This document shows positions 1-8,142 of a stretch of DNA of 64,000 nt, piece after piece (position 1 is the stretch's first letter; each line of letters starts with the position of its first letter). Position numbers and translations under genes: made by a program. This DNA is from Deltaproteobacteria bacterium (lineage in GTDB: Bacteria > Myxococcota_A > Polyangia > Polyangiales > Polyangiaceae). The notes under the pieces were generated by a model. The model was not told the origin of the DNA. It did not search any database and was given only the letters and a program-made list of their open reading frames with translations. The stretch lies in NCBI GenBank assembly GCA_016218915.1, contig JACRCQ010000074.1, forward strand, positions 62,001 to 126,000. The letters run 5' to 3'.

Positions 1-285
1 CTGATGCTTGCAGCGCTCGGCATGCTCGGCTCGCAGAGCATCCACAGGATGAACGGGCTGAAGAACTTCGCAGCGGTGTGCATCAACTCCGTGGCAGCGG
101 CTACGTTCATCCTGCAGAACCGCGTGCGCTGGGACCTGGCGTTGATGATGGCTGCAGGGGCGATCGTGGGCGGCTACGGCGGCGCGGGGATCGCCAAGAA
201 GATCGGCCAGAAGAACGTGCGGCGCGTGGTGGTGGTGGTGGGGCTGAGCATCGGCGCGTACATGCTGGTGAAGCGCTACGCCTGA
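1..285 (+). CDS. TSUP (TauE/SafE) family permease, C-terminal part
   Basis: The reading frame is open from the window edge, so the 5' end is missing and only about the last 94 residues are seen. The segment has alternating hydrophobic helices and the family's typical end: an RMNGLKN stretch, then a helix, then a Gly-rich turn (GGYGGAGIAKKIG) followed by a last helix and a short basic tail. The family moves sulfite, sulfonates or other small anions across the inner membrane; the substrate cannot be read from this fragment. Confidence 0.75.
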   Translation: MMLAALGMLGSQSIHRMNGLKNFAAVCINSVAAATFILQNRVRWDLALMMAAGAIVGGYGGAGIAKKIGQKNVRRVVVVVGLSIGAYMLVKRYA

Positions 286-403
286 GCATCGGGGCCCGGG
301 CCGCTCCCATCGCAATCATGTCGAAATGCTGGAAAACGCCTGGTTCGGGAACAACCGGACGCGCAGGGCCCTCTCACCTCCATCTTCAACCAAGGGCCCT
401 GCC

Positions 404-2029
404 ATGTCCGACTCCCAGACTGCCCAGTGGACCGAGCTGCTTTTGGGAAGCCAGGTAAGCGAACGACTCTCATCACTGAAAAACGCCGTCTTCGAGGGGA
501 TCTCACGCCGGCATCCTCCGCCTGAAGGGCCTGGCTCTGCCGACTCCGAGGACTGGGGGGCCATCCAGGCGCAGCGCCCCTGGCGCCTGGCTGCCAGGGT
601 GGTGGCAGGGCTCATGGCGCTGTTCCTGTCCGCATGGTGGATCGGCACGCGGGGAGTAACGCCGCGGCAGTCCGACCTCGATGCGATTGCGGTCAAGGCG
701 CCGAGAATCCCGCAGCCCTTCCAGCCGACCGAGGTCGTGAGCCCGGCCGTGCTCCTGGGAATCGACTTTGCCAAGGTGCATCGCGAGCTGTTCCCGGCCT
801 GGATCATGGCGATGCAGCGCGAGCCCTTCACGGTCGGCTACCCGGAGGCAGAGAGAACGTTCTTCCTGCTGCGTGCAGAGGCCGGCAAGGACCCCAATCT
901 TTCGGCGCTGCTCACAGAGCTCAACGACAAGATGATGGACAACATCCCCGGCTTTGCGGCGGACATCCATCTGCTGTTCAAGGGGTGGAACGATTACCTC
1001 GAGCGCAACAGCCTGCCTTGGAGGATCGAGCACCACATCGAGAACACACCCAAGGGGCCGCGCGTGTACGCGCTGAGCTACCATGTGCTCGGCGATCTGC
1101 GCATCGACACGAACGGCGAACCCAACCGGGTGCTGCTGCTCGCACGCGCAGACCGGACCAACCTTGTGGAGTCGTACTTCGGGCAGACCGCGATCGAGCA
1201 CGAAGGCGCGTTGATCGTGGCGGATCGGATCGCAGAGTACTCCACCCAGCAGCTGTGGCCGATGTTCGGCACGCACGGGCCGCTGACCGATCTGCAGCGC
1301 GCGTTCTCCTCTGCGGTACGGCAGGAAGCGCGCGGCGTGCTGCCTCGGGAGGTCATCGACGAGCTGGGCAGCGCAGCGGATCTGCACGACAGCCTTTCGG
1401 ATGCAGTGCATGCGCTGGGCGCTCGGCGCGGTTGTGGACGCACGGTCGTGATCGAGGGCGTGCCGTGGTCGGGGCTGAGCGAGCGGGCGCTGTCCATGGT
1501 GAGGCGCGCAGCGGATCGGAACTCCAAGGGAAGGTGCAAGCGTCTGACCAGCACCGATGCCCAGTTCCTCGAGACGACCTCGAACCGGCTGGCAGGGGAC
1601 AGCGCGCTGGAGCAGTCGCTCGGGCAGCTGGCGGGATGGCTGGCGCGGGCCGTGGTCGTGCACGAGGTACGGCACGTTGCCGATGAGCGTCACGCAGAGG
1701 CCGGAGCACGCACGCCGGCCTGTGCGCGTTGCCCTGAGTCGCTCGGGCCCAACGAGCGTGCAGAGCTGCGGGCGTATCTCGCGGCCTTTGGCACGGAAGG
1801 GCTTGGGTACGTGTCGTTGATGCAGGCGTGCGGAACTGGTGGGCATGGTCCTGGGCCGAGCGGCGCAGCGCTTTCGTTTGCGCTGGCGCGGCTGATGCCA
1901 GGGGGATGCGATGCAGCGCCGCCGTCGGATCTGTACGCACGCGCCAAGCAGATGGAGATCGAGCTGTTCGGATCCAGCGAGCCGATCGAGCTGCCTGCCA
2001 CGTTCCCCACGACGATCCCTGTGCACTAG
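404..2029 (+). CDS. Orphan membrane-anchored protein with HExxH motif
   Basis: I do not recognise this 541-aa protein. A 60-residue cytoplasmic N-terminus is followed by one membrane helix at about residues 62-81 and then a large, probably periplasmic, domain. Residues 420-424 read HEVRH within a hydrophobic helix (AVVVHEVRH), the pattern of a zincin metallopeptidase site; three residues on it continues with ADERH. Four cysteines follow downstream. The start ATG at 404 was chosen because the frame can be extended only to an ATG at 326 that adds a low-quality, Arg-rich leader. Function as a protease is inference from the motif alone. Confidence 0.7.
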   Translation: MSDSQTAQWTELLLGSQVSERLSSLKNAVFEGISRRHPPPEGPGSADSEDWGAIQAQRPWRLAARVVAGLMALFLSAWWIGTRGVTPRQSDLDAIAVKAPRIPQPFQPTEVVSPAVLLGIDFAKVHRELFPAWIMAMQREPFTVGYPEAERTFFLLRAEAGKDPNLSALLTELNDKMMDNIPGFAADIHLLFKGWNDYLERNSLPWRIEHHIENTPKGPRVYALSYHVLGDLRIDTNGEPNRVLLLARADRTNLVESYFGQTAIEHEGALIVADRIAEYSTQQLWPMFGTHGPLTDLQRAFSSAVRQEARGVLPREVIDELGSAADLHDSLSDAVHALGARRGCGRTVVIEGVPWSGLSERALSMVRRAADRNSKGRCKRLTSTDAQFLETTSNRLAGDSALEQSLGQLAGWLARAVVVHEVRHVADERHAEAGARTPACARCPESLGPNERAELRAYLAAFGTEGLGYVSLMQACGTGGHGPGPSGAALSFALARLMPGGCDAAPPSDLYARAKQMEIELFGSSEPIELPATFPTTIPVH

Positions 2030-2071
2030 CCACAGCTGGGACCGCGGGCTCGAACCGCGTATCATGGTGCT

Positions 2072-3073
2072 GTGTATCGCGGCGCGGTGGTCTGGGCAGC
2101 GAGCGTTGCAGTGGGGGTCACGTTGGCGCCCCTCGGAGCGCACGCGCAGCTGCCGCCTGACGACCGGCCGAGGATCCTGGATGCCGAGGGGATGGCAGCC
2201 TACGAGCAGGGCGCCTACGACGATGCGGCCACGAAGTTGTGGAGGGCCGAATCGGCTTGCGAAGACCGTGTGTGTGCCCCGTCGATCCTGGCGCGCATTC
2301 TGCTGCACAGGGCGATTGTGTCGGTTGCGCGGAAGCATCGCAGTGCCATCCTCCTCTTCAAGGCTGCGAGAAACACCGATCCGACTGTGCTTCCAGAGCC
2401 GAAGTATCTCGAGAACCCCGATGTCCAGAGCGCGTTCGAGGAAGTACTACTTTCGGAGCGTTGCGCTGCAGCGCGGACCGCGGAGTGCGTGCCCGGCTTT
2501 GACGGCCATCCAGTCCCGGTGAAGCAAGAGGTCAATCATCGCATTCCCGTGTACATCGAGTTTCCTTCCGAGTTTGGCGTCGTGAAAGCCGTCGTCTATG
2601 TCAGACCCAATCGAGACGAGCTTTACCACGCAGTCCCTCTTCATCCCGCGGGACATGGATATGGAGCGCTCATTCCATGCGACTACGTGGAAGTAACCGG
2701 GGATGTCGCTTCCTACATCCGAGGGTACGACGGGGATGGTAAGGCGGTTGCCGGGGTCGGTTCAGAGTCGGTCCCCTTGATCACCAAGATCGTGGACGAT
2801 CTCGACGTGCCCGTGACCGACTTCAAGGGCCGATCGCTGCGATGCCCCAGCTGTGCGTGGTTTCCCACACCGGACTCGCACAACGAGCTCACCCCCGCGC
2901 CACCGCCGATCCTTCCGCGCGTGCGCTCTCGCGGCTGCGCTGCCTGCTCAGCAGCGATCGCGGCGGACGATGTCCCAACCGGACTACTGTGGCTTTCCGC
3001 TTCTTTCACAGCATGCGCGCTTGCCTGGCGCCGACGTCGGCGACGACGCGATCCCACGGCAGCGCCCGGCTGA
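2072..3073 (+). CDS. Secreted protein with MYXO-CTERM-like C-terminal sorting tail
   Basis: A 333-aa protein with a GTG start and a signal peptide ending near AHAQ (about residue 26). The first half has a TPR-like helical segment (YEQGAYDDAATKLWRAE) with paired cysteines; the second half looks beta-rich. The C-terminus has a Gly-Cys pair (RGCAAC), a single hydrophobic helix and a run of seven arginines, the layout of MYXO-CTERM sorting tails that send proteins to the myxobacterial cell surface. It starts 42 bp after the preceding gene. Related TPR/PEGA-type secreted proteins are common in Polyangia; a molecular function cannot be assigned. Confidence 0.75.
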   Translation: MYRGAVVWAASVAVGVTLAPLGAHAQLPPDDRPRILDAEGMAAYEQGAYDDAATKLWRAESACEDRVCAPSILARILLHRAIVSVARKHRSAILLFKAARNTDPTVLPEPKYLENPDVQSAFEEVLLSERCAAARTAECVPGFDGHPVPVKQEVNHRIPVYIEFPSEFGVVKAVVYVRPNRDELYHAVPLHPAGHGYGALIPCDYVEVTGDVASYIRGYDGDGKAVAGVGSESVPLITKIVDDLDVPVTDFKGRSLRCPSCAWFPTPDSHNELTPAPPPILPRVRSRGCAACSAAIAADDVPTGLLWLSASFTACALAWRRRRRRRDPTAAPG

Positions 3074-3237
3074 AGCCTGAAGCCCAGCCCTTTCAAGGTG
3101 CCAAATCGGCGTCGCAGAGACGCGGCGATGCCGCGTCGATCGGATGCGCGGCAGTGCCGCGCCGCTGCCGTGGCTCCGTTGATAGGACTTCGATCACTTG
3201 AACGCGCACGTCGGTTGGGCGCGGCCACCGTGTCTTC

Positions 3238-3750
3238 GGGGCACGCTTGTTGGCAAGATCTCGGAGAATGTCACCTTGAAAGGCTGCCTCCCACCCCGCA
3301 AAGCAGAAAGGCGACGAAGCGCCGCGCATGCGTTCATCCCATCGAACCAGCCCCAACAACCTTCGTGCCTTCGCGCCTTCGTGTGGCTCTGATCCTTTGC
3401 GCCTTCCTGTGACCTCCCGCCCCACAAAGCAGAAAGGCGACGAAGCGCCGCGCATGCGTTCATCCCATCGAACCAGCCCCAACAACCTTCGTGCCTTCGC
3501 GCCTTCGTGTGGCTCTGATCCTCTGCGCCTTCCTGTGACCTCCCGCCCCGCAAAGCAGAAAGGCGACGAAGCGCCGCGCATGCGTTCATCCCATCGAACC
3601 AGCCCCAACAACCTTCGTGCCTTCGCGCCTTCGTGTGGCTCTGATCCTTTGCGCCTTCCTGTGACGTCCCGCCCCTTTCAGAGTGCCAAGTCGGCGTCGC
3701 AGGGGCACGCTTGTTGGCAAGATCTCGAGAATGTCACCTTGAAAGGGCTG
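3238..3750. repeat. Direct-repeat pair flanking a tandem array
   Basis: A nearly identical block of about 50 bp (GGGGCACGCTTGTTGGCAAG onward, ending at the CCTTGAAAG region) occurs at 3238-3287 and again at 3702-3750, one on each side of the 126-bp tandem array. A further related fragment around 3088-3118 (TTTCAAGGTGCCAAATCGGC) matches 3675-3696. The stretch 3074-3778 has no convincing gene; frames that stay open through it are translations of the repeat. Confidence 0.8.
3299..3675. repeat. Three tandem copies of a 126-bp unit
   Basis: Units start at 3299, 3425 and 3551 (CAAAGCAGAAAGGCGACGAA...), exactly 126 bp apart, and differ at only a few positions. Each contains the sub-repeat CTTCGTGCCTTCGCGCCTTC, whose complement resembles the GAAGGCGCGAAGGCACGAAG intergenic repeats found in many environmental bacterial genomes (from memory, not searched). 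Because 126 is divisible by three, a frame stays open through all copies on either strand, but with no signal of a real protein. Confidence 0.9.
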
Positions 3751-3778
3751 GCCCGAAGCCTGAAGCCTGTAGCCTCGC

Positions 3779-5440
3779 TCACCTCTCGTACGGCAGCGGC
3801 ATCGAGTACTGCGTGAGCCGCTCCCTGCGCTTGGCCTGCAGCTCCAGATTGCGCAAGAGCGCGCTCGGCGCCACGGTCGAGACAGGAAGCGTCCCAGACT
3901 CCGCTCCGCACCAGGCATTCTCCAGACGGTCGTCGCTTCCCATGCACACCAGCGCATCGAGCGCCGACAGGGGCGTGCCCACGAAGTCCACCCCGCGCAC
4001 CAGCTCCTCGCGCCCGTCCGGGAAGACCCGCGTCGCTACCATGATCTCCCCCTTGAACGCCTGGAAGTCGTAGCTCGTGGTCCCTGTCTCGCCACCGAGC
4101 GTGTCCTTCACCCAGATGCCGTAGCGCTTCTTCTGACGCCGGATCTCCTCCAGGAACCGCTCGCGCATCTGCGCCTCGTCGACCGGCTTGTGATTGACCA
4201 CGAACAGGTTGCCCATGCGCGAGATCGGACGCTCATGGTACGCGTTGCGCGCATGCCCGTTGAGCGCGCGCTGCCCGGGCAACGGCGCCGACGTGGTCAG
4301 GAAGCTCTTGAGCACCCCGCGCTCGACCAGGACCGCGCGCTTCGCCACGCTCCCCTCGTCGTCGTACTGGAAGTGCCCGGTCATCTTTCGCCCGCCGAAC
4401 GCGCTCACCGTCGGGTCATCGACGATGTCCACGAATTCAGGGGCGATCATCTTGCCGCGCAGATCGCGGAAGGTCGCGCCTTCCTCGGTCGACAGAAGCC
4501 GGCTGCCTTCCAGACGGTGCCCGACCACCTCGTGGAAGAACAGCCCGGCCGCGCCAGGCGACAGGAGCACTGGACCGGAGTAGGCGTGGATGTGAGGCGC
4601 CTTGTCCAGGGTGTGCAGCAGCTGGATTCGCTCCTGGATCAGACGGAGGAAGTCGCGCTCGCCTGGGAGATCGTCGAGATCGCCTTCGATCAGGTTGACC
4701 TCCTGCAGCACCACCTTGCCGTCTCTTCCCAGCAGCCACAGGTGCGCCCTGAGCTCGAACACCGCGTGCTGGCGGATCTGCTGCGAGCCCTCGGAGTTGA
4801 CCAGCAGGGTCTGGCGATGCTGGGCCGTGAAGTCCACCCACGAAGTCTTGATCGCTGGGAACTTCTTGACGATCGCGCCGGCCTTGCGAATCAGGTGCTT
4901 CCAGTAGGGGACGTCGAGCTCGGGAAATCGCTTTGCCCGCAGGTCGACCACGGGCTCGCGGGCGACCTTGGAGGCCTGCTCGCGGTTCGAGTCCACGAAG
5001 TGCAGCTCGCGGGATCGTCGCTGGTAGAACTGCTCGGCCGCTTCGCGATACCTGGCATCGGTCAGCCGCCAGAGCGCGTACTTGACCGCGTCGTGCTCGC
5101 ACTCCGCAGGCATGGACAGGTAGTCGTACGACTCCTCCTTGTCGGAGTTGTCGTGCAACCCACCCTCGCTGACGTTGTCGTAGCGATAGCTCCCCACGCG
5201 CACGTCGCAGAACACGCTGTTCTGCGACTGGATGGTGTGCTCGTGCACGGCGCCGAGACGTCCCCAGATCGTCTCGCGCCTGTGGTTGCGAAACAGGTAG
5301 GAGAGGTAGTAGAGGCGCGGCTGGCCCGGCTTCCTGAGCAGACGCAGCGAGCGTTGCATCTCCTCCTGCATGTACTGGCAGGTTCGTCGGAGCTGGGCAG
5401 GGGTGTACAGACCCGTGTACGGATCGAAGATTCCTGGCAT
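3779..5440 (-). CDS. TldD/PmbA family metalloprotease
   Basis: A 553-aa protein of the TldD/PmbA (TldD/TldE, U62) family, which act as zinc proteases on unfolded peptides, for example antitoxins and RiPP precursors. The zinc motif HExxxH is present as HEVVGH at about residues 303-308, after the AAGLFFHE lead-in typical of TldD proteins, followed by GRKMTGHFQYDDEG. The C-terminal domain holds conserved Gly-rich strands. TldD usually pairs with TldE; no partner is seen in the window, so it may act alone or the partner is elsewhere. Start taken at the ATG beginning MPGIFD. It lies 71 bp downstream of the carboxyltransferase on the same strand. Confidence 0.9.
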   Translation of the reverse strand: MPGIFDPYTGLYTPAQLRRTCQYMQEEMQRSLRLLRKPGQPRLYYLSYLFRNHRRETIWGRLGAVHEHTIQSQNSVFCDVRVGSYRYDNVSEGGLHDNSDKEESYDYLSMPAECEHDAVKYALWRLTDARYREAAEQFYQRRSRELHFVDSNREQASKVAREPVVDLRAKRFPELDVPYWKHLIRKAGAIVKKFPAIKTSWVDFTAQHRQTLLVNSEGSQQIRQHAVFELRAHLWLLGRDGKVVLQEVNLIEGDLDDLPGERDFLRLIQERIQLLHTLDKAPHIHAYSGPVLLSPGAAGLFFHEVVGHRLEGSRLLSTEEGATFRDLRGKMIAPEFVDIVDDPTVSAFGGRKMTGHFQYDDEGSVAKRAVLVERGVLKSFLTTSAPLPGQRALNGHARNAYHERPISRMGNLFVVNHKPVDEAQMRERFLEEIRRQKKRYGIWVKDTLGGETGTTSYDFQAFKGEIMVATRVFPDGREELVRGVDFVGTPLSALDALVCMGSDDRLENAWCGAESGTLPVSTVAPSALLRNLELQAKRRERLTQYSMPLPYER

Positions 5441-5511
5441 GGAAGTGCGCGTACTATGAACGATTCCGCGCAGACGTCCAGCGCCTCGCCGGTGTCGAAC
5501 GGCTCCGGGGG

Positions 5512-7020
5512 TCAGAGCGGGATGTTGCCGTTGCGCTTGGGCCAGGACAAATCGCGCCTGTGCTGGACAGCGATGAGCATCCTGCACAGCTTGCGACGGG
5601 TTTCCGCGGGGTCGATGATGGCATCGACGAACCCGCGCTCCGCTGCCTGACGGGGCGACAGGAACAGCGATTCGTGCTCCGCCTGGAGGCGCTTTGCCTC
5701 GGCGCGCGGATCGGCTGCAGCGGCGATCTCGCGCTTGTAGAGGATCTCCACCGCTCCCGCTGCACCCATCACCGCGATCTCGGCGTTCGGCCAGGCGAGG
5801 CACGCATCGCCGCCCACGTGCTTGGAGCTCATCACGATGTACGCACCGCCGTAGGCCTTGCGGAGGATGACCGAGAGCTTCGGAACCGACGACTCGCAGT
5901 AGGCGTAGAGAAGCTTGGCGCCGTGGCAGATCGCACCGCCATGCTCCTGATCGCGCCCCGGCAGGAATCCAGGGACGTCCACGAAGGACACGAGCGGAAT
6001 GCGGAACGCGTTGCACGTTCGAATGAACCGCGCGGCCTTGCGCGAGGAGTTGATGTCCAGCACCCCGGCCAGCACTGCGGGCTGGTTCGCAATCACGCCC
6101 ACCGGACGTCCTGCGAGCCTTGCCAGGCCCACCACCACGTTCGCAGCGTACGCTTCGTGCACTTCGAGGAAGCTGTCGCGGTCGACCACGCGCTTCACGA
6201 TGTCGCGGACGTCGTAGGGCTGCTGCGAGTCGCGCGGCACGAGCGCATCCAGCCCGTCGCACATCCGGTCCGGAGGATCATCGCAGTCCGACTCCGGAGG
6301 CGCGACCTGGGAGTTGTCCGGCAGGTACGACAGGATGCGGCGCGCCAGCTCGATCGCATCCGCATCGTGCGCTGCCACGAAGTGGGCCACGCCCGACTTC
6401 TCCGCGTGCACCTTGGCACCGCCGAGCTCCTCGGTGGGCACGTCCTCGAAGGTCACGGTCTTGACCACCTTCGGTCCGGTCAGGAACATGTAGCTCTGCC
6501 CTTCGCTCATGATCACGAAGTCCGTGAGAGCAGGGCTGTAGACCGCGCCTCCAGCGCTCGGCCCGAGGATCAACGACAGCTGCGGGACCACGCCCGAAGC
6601 CCGTACGTTCTTGAAGAAGATGTCGCCGTAGCCTGCCAGCGAGTCCACGCCTTCCTGGATGCGCGCACCGCCCGAGTCGCAGATCCCGACCACGGGCGAG
6701 CCGTTGCGCACCGCCATGTCCAGGACCTTGCAGATCTTGTGGGCATGCGCCTCGCCGAGCGAGCCGCCCAGCACCGTGCGATCCTGGGAGAACGCGTAGA
6801 CCGTGCGACCGCAGACCTTGCCAAGCCCTGTGATCACGCCATCGCCGGGGGGTCGTTTCTTCGCCATGCCGAACGCTTCGGTCCGGTGCACCACGGTCGC
6901 GTCCAGCTCCTCGAAGCTGCCCGCGTCGAAGAGCAGCTCGAGCCTCGTGCGCGCCGAGGTCTCGGCCGGCGGTGGCGGAATCGAAGCCATGGGCTCTCTG
7001 GGGCGCGGCAGGTCGCTCAT
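5512..7020 (-). CDS. Acyl-CoA carboxylase carboxyltransferase (beta) subunit
   Basis: This 502-aa protein has both halves of a biotin-dependent carboxyltransferase (crotonase fold): an N-terminal half with GGSLGEAHAHKI and DSGGARIQEGVDS, and a C-terminal half with FVDVPGFLPG and KAYGGAYIVMSSK. It transfers carboxyl from carboxybiotin to an acyl-CoA, probably propionyl- or acetyl-CoA. Its ATG overlaps the stop of the upstream biotinyl subunit by four bases (ATGA), indicating translational coupling. A biotin carboxylase subunit is not encoded nearby and must be supplied from another locus. Substrate choice between acetyl-, propionyl- and methylcrotonyl-CoA is not resolved. Confidence 0.93.
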   Translation of the reverse strand: MSDLPRPREPMASIPPPPAETSARTRLELLFDAGSFEELDATVVHRTEAFGMAKKRPPGDGVITGLGKVCGRTVYAFSQDRTVLGGSLGEAHAHKICKVLDMAVRNGSPVVGICDSGGARIQEGVDSLAGYGDIFFKNVRASGVVPQLSLILGPSAGGAVYSPALTDFVIMSEGQSYMFLTGPKVVKTVTFEDVPTEELGGAKVHAEKSGVAHFVAAHDADAIELARRILSYLPDNSQVAPPESDCDDPPDRMCDGLDALVPRDSQQPYDVRDIVKRVVDRDSFLEVHEAYAANVVVGLARLAGRPVGVIANQPAVLAGVLDINSSRKAARFIRTCNAFRIPLVSFVDVPGFLPGRDQEHGGAICHGAKLLYAYCESSVPKLSVILRKAYGGAYIVMSSKHVGGDACLAWPNAEIAVMGAAGAVEILYKREIAAAADPRAEAKRLQAEHESLFLSPRQAAERGFVDAIIDPAETRRKLCRMLIAVQHRRDLSWPKRNGNIPL

Positions 7021-7544
7021 GGGCTCTCCTCGGCACCGATGTGCGCCAGCGGCGTTCCAGTCAGCACCGTCTGCCCGGGCTGCACTTCGAACCGGATCAC
7101 GCCCGTGCCTGGCGAAGCGATCGAGTTGAGCATCTTCATGGCCTCGAGCTTGAGCACGGGCTGGCCGCGCACCACGCGCGCGCCTTGCGGCACGAGCAGC
7201 TCCACGATGCTGCCAGCGATCGGCGCCTTGAGCTCTGCAGGACCTTCGACCCTGGCGGCCTTGCCCTGCTCCTCGACCTGCTTGCGCCAGGCGTTGGCGG
7301 ATGCCTTCTCGACGCGCGCCTTGCGACGGCGTCCATCAGGCGTCTCCACCACCAGGCTGCCGTCCTCGTACTTGATCCGGATCACCTGCGGACGTCCATC
7401 CACGCGGGCGATCATCGTGCCATCCGCGCGGCTCTCGATGTCGACGGAGCGGGGCTCCCCTTCCACCTGTACCTGCGCGGGCTGATCCGAATCGATGGAT
7501 ACTTCCCATCGCTCGCCGCCTTCGAGCTCGACGACGTAAATCAC
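7017..7544 (-). CDS. Biotin carboxyl carrier subunit of acyl-CoA carboxylase
   Basis: A 175-aa protein ending in a biotinyl/lipoyl domain with the biotinylation motif EAMKM (the Lys is the modified residue), preceded by PIAGSIVELLVPQGA and followed by the usual V.PGQ.V turn. The N-terminal half is a beta-rich region typical of carrier subunits of propionyl/methylmalonyl-CoA type enzymes. The start is taken as the GTG at 7544 because GGAGG sits five bases upstream; longer frames add an unlikely leader. It overlaps the carboxyltransferase start by 4 bp and lies 22 bp after the 67-aa gene. Confidence 0.9.
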   Translation of the reverse strand: MIYVVELEGGERWEVSIDSDQPAQVQVEGEPRSVDIESRADGTMIARVDGRPQVIRIKYEDGSLVVETPDGRRRKARVEKASANAWRKQVEEQGKAARVEGPAELKAPIAGSIVELLVPQGARVVRGQPVLKLEAMKMLNSIASPGTGVIRFEVQPGQTVLTGTPLAHIGAEESP

Positions 7545-7566
7545 GGAGACCTCCGGGGGAACTTCT

Positions 7567-7770
7567 TCAGGTAGAGATTTGGATGGGAAGATTGACTCGG
7601 GTCGGGGTGGGGGTGAGCCCGCGGTGGATGGCCAGCGCGAGCACTGCCGCGAGATCTGCGTCGCGGACCGCTGTCGTGCCGATCTCCCAGATCCCGGATA
7701 CGGGCGGCACCGCAAGCGCAACAGCCGGTGTGCCGGTTCGGGTGGGGGTCTGCTCGGGCAAGCTCGTCAT
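7567..7770 (-). CDS. Small protein leading the acyl-CoA carboxylase operon (possible epsilon-like subunit)
   Basis: A 67-aa protein with a strong ribosome site (GGAGG nine bases before ATG). It begins with a Thr/Pro-rich stretch and has a predicted short helix, ADLAAVLALAIHRG, near residues 43-56. It is first in an operon with a biotin carrier and carboxyltransferase. Actinobacterial acyl-CoA carboxylases have small epsilon subunits next to the carboxyltransferase gene, with a conserved ELAAL-type helix; the size, position and helix fit loosely. This is inference, and the resemblance may be chance. No other function is suggested. Confidence 0.55.
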   Translation of the reverse strand: MTSLPEQTPTRTGTPAVALAVPPVSGIWEIGTTAVRDADLAAVLALAIHRGLTPTPTRVNLPIQIST

Positions 7771-8142
7771 CGGGTTTCGCCTCCAACCATTTCTAGCGAG
7801 TAGCTTCCTTGGGGGTGCTGTCGCGTGGACACACGACAGGCGCCACGTGCCTAGCAAGTACCGTTCCGATCGATTCGCGCCAAATACGCTCGGAATTCCC
7901 TGATTCCGATGGGTTGTTTCAGCCTGTTCCCACGGGTTTTCGGGCTACCGTCCAGAGCTTCCCGCGGCCTCGCGGATGGGGCTGCCACCTGCGGTTCGCA
8001 CCGGATCGGCGCGCGGGCGCTACCCCGGTTATGCACCTGCTGCCAAGCCGTGAGATGCCCGTGGCCGCAGCACGTACTGCTCCGCGCCCTGCGGTAGGTC
8101 GAGCAAGGCAACAACCCCCATTGCCCTGCTACTGTCAAACCT
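7771..8142. other. Divergent intergenic region, no gene seen
   Basis: 372 bp between the divergently transcribed carboxylase operon (minus) and the next plus-strand gene. It is less GC-skewed than the flanking genes around 7850-7930 and must hold promoters for both directions, but no clear -35/-10 pair or operator palindrome was recognised. Short open frames here have no ribosome site or recognisable protein features. Confidence 0.5.

Noticed and set aside
2040..2058. A tRNA T-arm-like sequence (CGCGG-TTCGAGC-CCGCG on the minus strand)
   Set aside because: The rest of a tRNA is missing: the matching 5' acceptor strand, D-arm and anticodon arm cannot be found at the right distance, and the sequence lies between two genes with a coding frame starting inside it.
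503..2338. Long antisense open frame opposite the first genes
   Set aside because: High GC leaves long open frames opposite real genes. The antisense product is Arg/His/Pro-rich with no signal or motif, while the plus-strand genes have signals and family features. The same reasoning applies to the long frames opposite the carboxylase genes, PBP1A, nuoM and the DUF4139 genes.
3299..3675. CRISPR array
   Set aside because: Units are 126 bp and directly abut; there are no short repeats with unique spacers and no cas genes.
3328..3816. A 162-aa repetitive protein across the 126-bp array, and its minus-strand counterparts
   Set aside because: The frame stays open only because the repeat length is a multiple of three; there is no start signal, no composition of a real protein, and other frames are open too.
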